A DNA stretch of 5,409 nucleotides from Gammaproteobacteria bacterium (GTDB lineage: Bacteria; Pseudomonadota; Gammaproteobacteria; HK1). The stretch lies in assembly GCA_022822245.1 (NCBI GenBank), contig JAJECB010000337.1:1-5409 (forward strand), in the 5' to 3' direction. Under the pieces are notes generated by a model. It was not told the origin of the DNA. It saw only the letters and a program-made list of their open reading frames with translations, and did not search any database. The number at the start of each line of letters is the position of its first letter. The first letter of the stretch is position 1. Of this stretch, positions 1-5,409 are shown piece by piece. The position numbers were made by a program, and so were the translations under genes.

Positions 1-81
1 TCGCGCAATCATCTCGAGCATCGTGTTCGCCGGGGTCGATGGGCCTGTCCCCTACTATGGACCCCTCGGCGAGGTTTGTCC

Positions 82-101
82 ACAGGCCCTGTTTGGCCTG
101 T
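82..101. repeat. 7-bp inverted repeat with a third copy of its arm nearby
   Basis: ACAGGCC (82-88) and GGCCTGT (95-101) form a perfect 7-bp stem with a 6-base loop. GGCCTGT occurs again at 42-48, as part of GGGCCTGT (41-48), which also pairs with ACAGGCCC (82-89). No T run follows on either strand, so it is not a standard terminator. It lies directly beyond the premature stop of the ATPase fragment and might mark a rearrangement end, or be chance. Confidence 0.3.
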
Positions 102-113
102 CGTATCAATCAG

Positions 114-347
114 CTACCGGCCAGGAAAAATTGGCCCTGCCCAGAGAATGCCAATTCCATGATCCCGCTCAGAGGACGCGACTTCTACGCCGCGAATGGC
201 GCAATCGCGGAAGAAATATAGGGAGTCGAGCAGCGTCGATTTTCCCGCACCGTTTGGACCGAAGATGACATTGACGGCACCGAGATTGAGCCCGACATTC
301 GCGAGGGCACGATAGTTCGTGACAGAGATTTTTGTCAATCCTATCAA
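114..347 (-). pseudogene. N-terminal fragment of an AAA/RecF-like ATPase, prematurely stopped
   Basis: The 77-codon reading frame starts at TTG 347, with GGAGA at 355-359 placed 7 bases upstream as ribosome binding site. It opens with the RecF/SMC-like pattern of a short beta strand, then 'NYRAL', then a textbook Walker A at residues 30-38 (GPNGAGKST), then 'LLDSLYFFRDCAIRGVEVASSERDHGIGILW' in shorter recognisable pieces (LLDSLYF, RDCAIRG, HGIGILW). This matches the start of the AAA_21-type ATPases found in overcoming-lysogenization-defect, RecF-like and phage-defence proteins, which are usually some 350-400 residues long. Here the frame ends in TAG at 114-116, just after the conserved 'GILW' stretch, so the Q-loop, signature and Walker B regions are missing. 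The remaining 113 bases to the window edge show no convincing continuation in any frame. I infer a frameshift or deletion and a dead or decaying gene. A sequencing error is possible. Base composition is less GC-rich than lipA next door. Confidence 0.62.
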
Positions 348-348
348 G

Positions 349-558
349 TTATTGTCTCCAATCTAACGACAACAACGCGGTCGCGCTGGAATTTGCGACG
401 AGCGCTGTTTTCTTCGTACCTGGGCGGGCGTGTCCACTCGTGAGGACATGTGCCATCGGCCCCTCCACAGGGGACAGCGCAGCCTGTGCACCCTTGGTCT
501 CCAATACTTCAATTTGTGCGTTCTCCTCGGGGTACACGCGACACCTCCCCTCGCTCAT
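349..558 (-). CDS. Doubtful small ORF upstream of the ATPase fragment
   Basis: This is a 69-codon frame from ATG 558 with TAA at 349-351, one base before the TTG start of the ATPase fragment, which is the spacing expected of two genes in one operon. A second possible start is GTG 540, preceded by GGGGAGG six bases upstream, giving about 63 residues. The product is soluble-looking, with no membrane segment or signal peptide, and I recognise no family. Codon third positions are only moderately G/C, unlike the clear bias of lipA and the plus-strand genes, so the frame may be accidental. If real, it could be a small partner of the ATPase, but nothing in the sequence shows that. Low confidence. 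Confidence 0.2.
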   Translation of the reverse strand: MSEGRCRVYPEENAQIEVLETKGAQAALSPVEGPMAHVLTSGHARPGTKKTALVANSSATALLSLDWRQ

Positions 559-736
559 GCATCACGAATGGACACCCACATTCCACCGATCGCAACAGCC
601 AGACAGAGCTGAGATGCAACGTCACGGCAGTACACGGAATTCGTCCATGGTGTGAGATTGTAGGCCTAAAGCCGGCATGGCGACTCCTTGGTCACGCCTG
701 AGGCTGCGGAACGTGCAGTTTTCCGCCGGCGGGCGG
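559..736. other. Intergenic stretch left of lipA, no gene supported
   Basis: Between the doubtful small ORF and the lipA stop I see no supported gene. A very short minus-strand frame (678 to 622, 18 codons) has an AAGGAG six bases before its ATG, but nothing else speaks for it. CGCCTGA (695-701) and TCAGGCG (737-743) form a 7-bp inverted repeat spanning the lipA stop codon. Within it, the minus strand can fold CCGCC/GGCGG just after lipA (723-736), but the bases that follow are A-rich, not T-rich, so a Rho-independent terminator for lipA is not shown. Confidence 0.4.
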
Positions 737-1681
737 TCAGGCGACCTCGGCGGCCTGGCGGTCGGTGTGGTAGGAGGAGCGGACGAGGGGGCCGCTCGCG
801 ACGTTCGCGAACCCGATCTCCTCGCCGATCCGCCGGAACTCCTCGAACTTCGCGGGCTCGACGAAGCGCTCCACCGGGAGGTGCCCGCGGCTCGGCTGGA
901 GGTACTGCCCGACGGTGAGCATCGAGCAGCCGTGGGCGTGGAGGTCGCGCATCACCTCCACGATCTCCTCGTCCGTCTCGCCGACCCCGACCATGAGCCC
1001 CGACTTGGTGGGGACTCCGGTGTGGGCCTCCCCGAAGCGCTCGAGGAGCTTCAAGGACCAGGCGTAGTCCGCCCCCGGGCGCACCTTGCGGTAGAGCCGG
1101 GGCACGGTCTCGAGGTTGTGGTTGAAGACGTCGGGCGGGGCGGGCGCGAGCGCGTCGAGGGCCCGCTCCATCCGCCCCCGGAAGTCGGGGACGAGGATCT
1201 CGATGCGGGTGGAGGGCGTCCGCCCCCGGACCGCGCGCACGCACGACGCGAAATGGCCCGCCCCGCCGTCGCGGAGGTCGTCCCGGTCCACCGAGGTGAT
1301 GACGACATGCCGTAGCCCGAGACGCGCCACCGTGGTTGCGAGCCGGAGGGGCTCCGCGGGATCGAGGGGGTCCGGGCGCCCGTGGGCCACGTCACAGAAC
1401 GGGCACCGCCTCGTGCAAAGCTCGCCCATCACCATGAACGTCGCCGTCCCGTGCGAGAAGCACTCGCCGAGGTTCGGGCAGGAAGCCTCCTCGCACACGG
1501 TGACGAGGCGCTGCTCGCGGAGGAGGCCCTTGAGCCTCGTGACCTCCGGCCCCACCGGAGCGCGGACCCGGATCCACGGAGGCTTCCGGGGAAGCGGCCC
1601 CTCGACCGGAATGACCTTGACCGGGTTCCGGGCGGTCTTGCTCGCCCCGGACTGAGCGGTGGGGTGCGTCGAAGTGGACAT
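737..1681 (-). CDS. lipA: Lipoyl synthase LipA
   Basis: LipA is a radical SAM enzyme that inserts two sulfur atoms at C6 and C8 of octanoyl groups carried on lipoyl domains (E2 subunits, GcvH), finishing the lipoyl cofactor in the cytosol. The 314-residue product has the usual family length. The auxiliary 4Fe-4S cluster motif is [12 protein letters not shown] (Cys63, Cys68, Cys74). The radical SAM motif is CTRRCPFC (Cys89, Cys93, Cys96). The C-terminal RSSYH (residues 301-305) supplies the family's serine ligand of the auxiliary cluster. '[13 protein letters not shown]' and 'PTKSGLMVG' are also typical. All catalytic residues are present, so it should be active. The ATG at 1681 has no ribosome binding site at normal distance: GGGAGGA lies 17 bases upstream. 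A CATACT box ends 7 bases before the ATG, which would suit a leaderless transcript. No lipB or other lipoate gene is adjacent, although lipA is often near lipB in proteobacteria. Confidence 0.98.
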   Translation of the reverse strand: MSTSTHPTAQSGASKTARNPVKVIPVEGPLPRKPPWIRVRAPVGPEVTRLKGLLREQRLVTVCEEASCPNLGECFSHGTATFMVMGELCTRRCPFCDVAHGRPDPLDPAEPLRLATTVARLGLRHVVITSVDRDDLRDGGAGHFASCVRAVRGRTPSTRIEILVPDFRGRMERALDALAPAPPDVFNHNLETVPRLYRKVRPGADYAWSLKLLERFGEAHTGVPTKSGLMVGVGETDEEIVEVMRDLHAHGCSMLTVGQYLQPSRGHLPVERFVEPAKFEEFRRIGEEIGFANVASGPLVRSSYHTDRQAAEVA

Positions 1682-1688
1682 GGGCGCC

Positions 1689-1694
1689 AGTATG
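1689..1694 (-). promoter_or_regulatory. Possible -10 box for leaderless lipA transcript
   Basis: On the minus strand CATACT matches TATAAT at four of six positions and ends 7 bases before the lipA ATG, so transcription would begin at or next to the start codon. No good -35 hexamer is seen at the expected distance. It is supported mainly by the lack of a properly placed ribosome binding site. Confidence 0.22.
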
Positions 1695-1937
1695 CCAGTC
1701 CTCCCGGCTCCATGCGCGATCCGCCACGGAGCTCCGTCCGAAGGTGATCGCGTCGAGCGTCTTCTTCATCGCATCACGCTTGCGTTCGCGCGTGCCCCCC
1801 GAACGGGTGTCCGCCCCCGTCGTCCGCCGATTCCGGTCTTGCGCCCGGGCGATTGCAACCAGCCCGAGAGTCGCCGCGCCGGGGCGTCACGGGCGGCCGG
1901 GCTGCGACCCGTGGCGGACGCCCGGCCCGTCGCTTAT

Positions 1938-1954
1938 CCTCCGCGCGCCGGAGG
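1938..1954. repeat. Perfect inverted repeat in the SDR leader region
   Basis: CCTCCG (1938-1943) and CGGAGG (1949-1954) are perfect 6-base arms around a 5-base CGCGC spacer, 43 bases before the SDR start codon. It could be a regulator-binding dyad or an RNA hairpin in the leader. In sequence this GC-rich such palindromes also arise by chance. Confidence 0.3.
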
Positions 1955-1983
1955 CACGGTCCGGTACCCTGCCTCGACAGATC

Positions 1984-1988
1984 GGAGA
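1984..1988 (+). promoter_or_regulatory. Ribosome binding site of the SDR gene
   Basis: GGAGA lies 8 bases before the ATG at 1997. It decides the start: the open frame extends upstream to 1853, but those 48 extra residues are arginine/proline-rich and lack any SDR feature, while the protein starting at 1997 places the Rossmann glycine motif at residues 12-19 as in other family members. Confidence 0.7.
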
Positions 1989-1996
1989 ACTTGCAC

Positions 1997-2794
1997 ATGA
2001 GCGAATTCAGCGGCTTTTCCGCCGTCGTGACCGGCGGCGCGAGAGGGATCGGCGAGGCCACCGCCCGCGCGCTCTGCGACGGGGGGGCGAGGGTCACCAT
2101 CCTCGATCGGGACGATGCGACGCACGTCGCGGACTCGCTCTCGGGATGCCGCTTCGCCCGGGTCGAGCTCCGCGATTCCGGGGCCGTGGCACGGGCGATC
2201 GACGCCGCCGCGGAAGCCCAGGATGGTCTCGACGGACTCGTCAACAACGCCGGGGTGAGCCCGCGACGGCTGCTCGACACGACGGACGCCGAAGCCTGGG
2301 ACGAGCTCCTCGCCATCAACCTCCGGAGCGCGTTCAACTGCACCAAGGCAGCGGTCCCGCACCTCAAGGCGAGGGGCGGCGGGGCGATCGTCAACCTTGC
2401 CTCGGTCGCCGGCAAGAACATCTCGCTCGGGTCGGACATTCCCTACACCGTCTCGAAGTGGGGGATGGTCGGCTTCACCCGGCACCTCGCCTACGAGCTC
2501 GCCCCGTGGAGGGTCCGGGCCAACGCGGTCTTCCCGGGCACGACCCGGACGCGCCTCCTCGGCGGCGGGGACGACTCGCCGGGCGGCGCGCAGGAACAGA
2601 TGGCGAAGGGGGTTCCGCTCGGACGCCTGATCGAGCCGGAAGAGATCGCGAACGCCATCCTCTTCTTCCTCTCTCCCCGGGCGGCGATGTGCACCGGGGC
2701 GGAGCTCGTGGTCGACGGCGGCATCCTCCTCGGCTCCGCCCAGGCCTACGAGGGCTACTTCCGGAGCCGGGGCGGGGAGCCGCCCGCCCGCTGA
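1997..2794 (+). CDS. FabG-like short-chain dehydrogenase/reductase (SDR)
   Basis: This is a 265-residue classical SDR, a soluble NAD(P)-dependent alcohol/ketone oxidoreductase. The cofactor motif TGGARGIG is at residues 12-19. Asp37 closes the second beta strand (ILDRD), which in this family usually favours NAD over NADP. NNAG is at 83-86. The catalytic tetrad is complete: Asn108 (INLRS), Ser136 (NLASVAG), Tyr150 and Lys154 (YTVSK). The cofactor-side 'NAVFPGTTRTRL' (176-187) and the C-terminal 'TGAELVVDGG' (233-242) are typical of FabG-like enzymes. The tail after residue 245 (AQAYEGYF onward) is slightly longer than in housekeeping FabG. No acyl-carrier-protein or fatty acid genes are nearby, so I infer a catabolic or specialised SDR rather than the essential 3-oxoacyl-ACP reductase; the substrate cannot be read from the sequence. 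It stands alone between a divergent promoter region and a strong terminator, so it is probably monocistronic. Confidence 0.93.
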   Translation: MSEFSGFSAVVTGGARGIGEATARALCDGGARVTILDRDDATHVADSLSGCRFARVELRDSGAVARAIDAAAEAQDGLDGLVNNAGVSPRRLLDTTDAEAWDELLAINLRSAFNCTKAAVPHLKARGGGAIVNLASVAGKNISLGSDIPYTVSKWGMVGFTRHLAYELAPWRVRANAVFPGTTRTRLLGGGDDSPGGAQEQMAKGVPLGRLIEPEEIANAILFFLSPRAAMCTGAELVVDGGILLGSAQAYEGYFRSRGGEPPAR

Positions 2795-2806
2795 GGCGGA
2801 GAAGTC

Positions 2807-2882
2807 GGAGTCGGAGCGGGTTTTCCCGTTTCGCATCCGGCTCGCTCCACCACACCGGAAAAACCCACTCCGGCTCCTTTTT
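2807..2882 (+). terminator. Rho-independent terminator after the SDR gene
   Basis: The left arm 2807-2828 pairs with the right arm 2856-2877 over 22 positions, with one G-U pair and two mismatches. The loop is 27 bases and a T5 run follows at 2878-2882. The stem begins 12 bases after the SDR stop codon. It separates the SDR from the methyltransferase/dipeptidase unit starting at 2904. Bases just left of the stem (2796-2804) can partly pair with the T run and the GCG after it, so the palindrome may extend further. The stem is long for a plain terminator and could be a copy of a dispersed palindromic repeat. Confidence 0.75.
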
Positions 2883-2903
2883 CGCGAGAGGGCAGGCAAG
2901 GCC

Positions 2904-3565
2904 ATGAATGACGACGCGGCGCGCGGAGGGCTCCACGGGTACGTCGCGAAGCTGACCGCGATGCGGGCCGGGGACGATGCGCACGAGGTCTACGAGGAAT
3001 GGGCGCCGACCTACGAGACGGACCTCGTCGGCGGCTACGGCTATACCGCCCCCGGACCGCGGCCGACGCCATGGCCGCCGCGTGCCCGGATCGGGGAGCC
3101 GAGATCCTCGACATCGGCTGCGGCACCGGGCTCGTGGCGGAGGAGCTCGCGGCGAGGGGGTTCACGGCCATCGACGGGTTCGACGCGTCACCTCGGATGC
3201 TTGCCGAGGCCCGCGCCAAGGGGCTCTATCGCAACCTCGTCGAAGGCGACGTGCGGGCGCGCGGCACGATCGAGCCCGGGCGGTACGACGCGGTCATCGC
3301 GGTCGGGGTGTTCGGGGCCGGCCACCTCGGACCCGAGGACCTCGACCACTTCGCGCGGCCGGTGCGCGCAGGCGGTCCGATCGTGCTCTACTCAAGCGCG
3401 CTCCGCTGGGTCGAGGACGACTATCCCTCCCACCTCCGGCGTCTCGAGGAGGCCGGGGCATGGACCGTCGAGCGCACCGAGAAGACCAACTACATGGACC
3501 GGATCGAGCGGCCGGGGTGGCTCGTCGTCGCCCGCCGAGCGCCGGGCGGGGCCGGCCATGGCTGA
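2904..3565 (+). CDS. METTL27-like class I SAM-dependent methyltransferase, frameshifted
   Basis: Two frames together encode one normal methyltransferase. From ATG 2904 the first frame gives about 50 residues ending 'VGGYGYTAP'. From base 3053 the next frame continues 'RTAADAMAAACPDRGAEILDIGCGTG' (shown in part: RTAADAMA, ILDIGCGTG) to TGA 3563-3565. Restoring one C in the run at 3049-3053 joins them into 220 residues. In that product the SAM-binding motif I is ILDIGCGTG (68-76), Asp94 (GFDAS) is the acidic residue at the end of strand beta 2, and YDAVIAVGVF (128-137) is motif II. The 'YEEWAPTYE' opening, 'GLVAEELAARGF' and the 'RAKGLYRNLV' stretch resemble METTL27/WBSCR27-type proteins, whose substrates are unknown. 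No membrane segment is present. It overlaps the dipeptidase gene by 8 bases (ATGGCTGA), suggesting translational coupling. The ribosome binding site is weak (GAGGG 11 bases upstream). Either a sequencing/assembly error or a real inactivating or programmed shift explains the break. Confidence 0.85.
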
Positions 3566-4592
3566 GCCCGGGCGACGCGGGGGCGAAGAAGACGACGCCG
3601 CGGGCGACGCCGCGCACGCCGAGGCCCTCTACGCGGACGCCTTCGTATGGGACGCCCACGCGGGCTTCGAGTCGTGGCCGACCACGGACCTCCGGAACCT
3701 CGCGATCTGGAAGGACGCGGGCGTCGACTTCCTCTCCGTCAACGTCGGCTACGACGTCCAGGGCTGGAACGACACCATCCGGGTGCTCGCGGCATTCCGG
3801 CGATGGTTCGAGGCATCGCAGGACTACGCCCTTGTCGGCTCCGTATCGGAGGTGCGCGCGGCGCGGACGGCGGGCCGGATGGCGGTCGCCTTCGACCTCG
3901 AGGGCATGAACGTCCTCGAAGGGTCCCTCGACCTCCTGCACCTCGTCCACGCCCTCGGGGTGCGCCAGATCCTCTTCGCCTACAACCGGAACAACCTCGC
4001 GGGCGGCGGCTGCCACGACGAGGACACCGGCCTCACCGACTTCGGGCGGGCGGCGGTCCGGGAGATGAACGACCTCGGGATCCTCGTCGACTGCTCGCAC
4101 TGCAGCTACCGCACGACGATGGAGGCGATGGAGCTTTCGCGCGCCCCCGTCATCTTCTCCCACTCCAATCCGCGCGCCCTCCGCGACCACGAGCGGAACA
4201 TCCGCGACGAGCAGGCGCTCGCGTGCGCGGCGACCGGCGGGGTGGTTGGAATCAACGGGATCGGCCTCTTCCTCGGCGAGGACGACATCCGGACCTCGAC
4301 GGTGGCGGACCACGTCGAGTACCTCCTCGACCTCGTCGGCCCCGACCACGTCGGCATCGGCCTCGACTACTTCTTCGAGGCGGAGGTCGACGCGAGCTTC
4401 CAGGACGCCCTCGCCGCGAACGAGGACTACTGGCCGCGCGAGCAGTACCCGGGGGGCGCGATCCGGTGCGCCGCCCCCTCCCAGCTCCGCGAGCTCACCG
4501 CCGAGCTCCTCGCCCGGGGCCGGGGCGAAGCCGAGGTCCGGGCGGTGCTCGGGGGCAACTTCCTGCGCGTCGCGGGCGAGGTCTGGGGCTGA
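3558..4592 (+). CDS. Peptidase M19 family protein (renal/membrane dipeptidase-like)
   Basis: This 344-residue TIM-barrel metallohydrolase belongs to the renal dipeptidase family, whose binuclear zinc enzymes hydrolyse dipeptides, including some with D-residues. Family landmarks in order: WDAH (His34), DLEG (Glu115, bridging metal ligand), VDCSH (His181), IFSHS (His202), ERN (Arg213, matching the carboxylate-binding arginine of renal dipeptidase), GIGLDY (Asp270, catalytic acid) and the C-terminal GGNFLRV (332-338). The expected N-terminal H-x-D is H-A-G here: the Asp metal ligand is Gly36. My recollection is that a bacterial M19 subfamily sharing 'AYNRNNLAGGGCHDEDTGLT' has similar substitutions, but this needs an alignment. 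No signal peptide is seen, so it is probably cytosolic. The start ATG 3558 overlaps the methyltransferase stop; the acidic/alanine-rich first 20 residues precede the conserved domain. The same frame is open back to 2904 through the methyltransferase, which I treat as an accident of the frameshift. Actual substrate unknown. Confidence 0.9.
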   Translation: MAEPGRRGGEEDDAAGDAAHAEALYADAFVWDAHAGFESWPTTDLRNLAIWKDAGVDFLSVNVGYDVQGWNDTIRVLAAFRRWFEASQDYALVGSVSEVRAARTAGRMAVAFDLEGMNVLEGSLDLLHLVHALGVRQILFAYNRNNLAGGGCHDEDTGLTDFGRAAVREMNDLGILVDCSHCSYRTTMEAMELSRAPVIFSHSNPRALRDHERNIRDEQALACAATGGVVGINGIGLFLGEDDIRTSTVADHVEYLLDLVGPDHVGIGLDYFFEAEVDASFQDALAANEDYWPREQYPGGAIRCAAPSQLRELTAELLARGRGEAEVRAVLGGNFLRVAGEVWG

Positions 4593-4741
4593 CCCCCGCC
4601 GCCGGGGCCGGGCTCACCCCGCCCTTCACCCTCCCTCGCTCCGGAGACCGGGGCCCGAACGGCGCCTTGATTGACACCCCAACCGCCCCCGCATAACGTT
4701 CGGAGCGGGAATTGACGGGCCGGGAGGTCGGAAGGCCGGAC
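4593..4741 (+). other. Intergenic region between dipeptidase and ABC transporter genes
   Basis: A GC-rich gap of about 150 bases. CCCCG (4594-4598) and CGGGG (4603-4607) can form a 5-bp hairpin just after the dipeptidase stop, but no T run follows, so termination by this means is not shown. The right half contains the promoter listed separately. Confidence 0.45.
4671..4699 (+). promoter_or_regulatory. Sigma70-type promoter for the ProV-like gene
   Basis: TTGACA (4671-4676) is a perfect -35 hexamer. After a 17-base spacer comes TAACGT (4694-4699), which keeps the most conserved -10 positions (T1, A2, T6). Transcription would start near 4706, leaving a leader of about 35 bases before GTG 4742. 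A weak -10 behind a strong -35 is compatible with regulation, for example by osmolarity as in other proU/opuA operons, but no operator is evident. Confidence 0.6.
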
Positions 4742-5409
4742 GTGGACGCTCGCCCTTCGGACACTACTTCGCAGGTCAAGCTCTCCTGCCGCGATGTGTG
4801 GAAGGTATATCGCGACAGGGCGGCCCCCTATTTCAATCGGGACGTGACCTCGCAGGAACCGGGGGCGCTCGCGGCGCGCATGCGGGCCGACGGGGCGATC
4901 CCGGCCGCGGTCGACGTGAGCTTCGACGTCCACGTCGGCGAGATATTCGTCATCATGGGGCTTTCCGGTTCCGGAAAGTCGACCGTCGTCCGCTGCCTCT
5001 CGCGGCTCGTGGAGCCGACCCACGGCGAAGTGCGCCTCGACGGCGAGGACCTCCTCCGGAAGTCCGACCGGGAGCTCATCGAGATCCGCCGCCACAAGAT
5101 GGGGATGGTCTTCCAGAGCTTCGGGCTCATGCCGCACCTCAACGTCTTCGACAACGTCGCCCTGCCCCTCACCCTCCAGGGCCTGCCCGTGCCCGAGCGC
5201 AACGAGCGGGTAAGCCGGGTCATCCAGCTCGTCGGGCTCGAGGGGCGCGAGGGCGCGTTCCCGCGCCAGCTCTCGGGAGGGCAGCAGCAGCGGGTCGGGA
5301 TCGCCCGCTCGCTCGCCGTCGAGCCCGAGCTCTGGTTCCTCGACGAGCCCTTCTCGGCTCTCGACCCCCTCATCCGGCGCCAGATGCAGGACGAGTTCCT
5401 CGACATTCA
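4742..5409 (+). CDS. proV: Glycine betaine/L-proline ABC transporter ATP-binding protein (ProV/OpuAA type), 3'-truncated by window
   Basis: The first 222 residues of an ABC ATPase run off the right edge. Walker A is GLSGSGKST (73-81), the Q-loop is VFQSFGLMPH (123-132), the signature is LSGGQQQR (177-184), Walker B is LWFLDEP (197-203) and the D-loop region is SALD (205-208). The MGLSGSGKST context, 'RLVEPTHGEV', and the 'FSALDPLIRRQMQDE' ending (residues 204-218) are hallmarks of the quaternary-amine/proline ATPases, as is the roughly 40-residue insert between the first strand (CRDVWKVY) and 'VSFDVHVGEIFVIMG'. It would energise import of compatible solutes at the inner membrane, with a permease and binding protein expected to the right. 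GTG 4742 is chosen because GGAAGG lies 6 bases upstream and the promoter places the transcript start near 4706. TTG 4712, with GGAG 6 bases upstream, is an alternative adding 10 residues. Family members typically have about 350-400 residues with C-terminal CBS domains, not visible here. Confidence 0.93.
   Translation, partial: MDARPSDTTSQVKLSCRDVWKVYRDRAAPYFNRDVTSQEPGALAARMRADGAIPAAVDVSFDVHVGEIFVIMGLSGSGKSTVVRCLSRLVEPTHGEVRLDGEDLLRKSDRELIEIRRHKMGMVFQSFGLMPHLNVFDNVALPLTLQGLPVPERNERVSRVIQLVGLEGREGAFPRQLSGGQQQRVGIARSLAVEPELWFLDEPFSALDPLIRRQMQDEFLDI

Larger units (their letters stand above)
1682..1996. other. Divergent intergenic region between lipA and the SDR gene
   Basis: This 315-base gap must hold the start signals of two divergently transcribed genes. 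I see no convincing gene in it. Open frames crossing it are GC-rich shadows that continue into neighbouring genes in the wrong frame. No strong sigma70 pair stands out for the rightward gene. TACCCT at 1965-1970 is a possible weak -10 without a matching -35. Two inverted repeats are visible: 1938-1954 (listed separately) and CACGGG 1888-1893 with CCCGTG 1908-1913. Confidence 0.5.

Noticed and set aside
23..268. Plus-strand 81-codon open frame at the left edge
   Set aside because: Its second half is antisense to the Walker A region of the ATPase fragment, and I recognise no family in its first half.
622..678. 18-codon minus-strand peptide with a good AAGGAG
   Set aside because: It is too short to judge, with no homology I recognise and no functional context.
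723..736. Hairpin after lipA as a Rho-independent terminator
   Set aside because: In the direction of lipA transcription the stem is followed by AAAA rather than a T run; the T run lies on the wrong side.
677..1315. Long plus-strand open frame opposite lipA
   Set aside because: It is antisense to a confidently identified lipoyl synthase, and such open antisense frames are expected at this GC content.
1853..1996. N-terminal extension of the SDR to an ATG at 1853
   Set aside because: The 48 extra residues are low-complexity Arg/Pro-rich, the Rossmann motif would lie far too deep, and a proper ribosome binding site precedes ATG 1997.
3294..4349. 351-codon minus-strand open frame opposite the methyltransferase and dipeptidase
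   Set aside because: The product is valine/arginine/glutamate-biased shadow sequence without any recognisable domain, opposite two clear genes.
2904..4592. A single 562-codon protein joining methyltransferase start and dipeptidase
   Set aside because: The middle part (about residues 51-218) is arginine/serine/proline-rich shadow sequence, while the neighbouring frame there encodes the complete methyltransferase core with its SAM motif. The dipeptidase has its own ATG at 3558.

Overview
The window looks like chromosomal DNA of a high-GC bacterium. From about base 700 onward the genes have strongly G/C-ending codons. The lipoyl synthase and the ProV-type ATPase both read like proteobacterial, possibly gammaproteobacterial, versions; this is a judgement from remembered family sequences, not a search. 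Bases 1 to about 700 are visibly less GC-rich, roughly mid-50s percent by eye, and carry only a broken ATPase gene and one doubtful small ORF. That stretch may be acquired or decaying DNA.

Layout, left to right. (1) Bases 1-700, minus strand: the N-terminal 77 codons of an AAA/RecF-like ATPase with an intact Walker A but an early stop, preceded almost end-to-end by a doubtful 69-codon ORF. (2) 737-1681, minus strand: a complete lipoyl synthase gene (lipA) with no lipB beside it. (3) 1682-1996: a divergent intergenic region with a perfect 6-bp-arm hairpin. (4) 1997-2794, plus strand: a FabG-like short-chain dehydrogenase/reductase ending at a strong Rho-independent terminator (2807-2882). (5) 2904-4592, plus strand: a two-gene unit, a METTL27-like SAM methyltransferase overlapping an M19 (renal dipeptidase family) peptidase by 8 bases. 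The methyltransferase reads as one base short in a C run at 3049-3053, which fuses its start in frame with the dipeptidase. (6) 4742 to the right edge, plus strand: a glycine betaine/proline-type ABC transporter ATPase (ProV/OpuAA) behind a good sigma70-type promoter, cut by the window end.

The genes do not form one pathway. lipA makes the lipoyl cofactor for 2-oxoacid dehydrogenases and the glycine cleavage system. The SDR is an NAD(P)-dependent oxidoreductase of unknown substrate. The methyltransferase and dipeptidase look translationally coupled and may share a substrate, but nothing in the sequence names it. The ProV-like ATPase probably opens an osmoprotectant-uptake operon continuing to the right. 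I found no CRISPR array, tRNA, rRNA or clear insertion sequence. The points most worth a second look are the coupled methyltransferase/dipeptidase pair, with its frameshift and a substituted metal ligand, and the decayed ATPase next to lipA.
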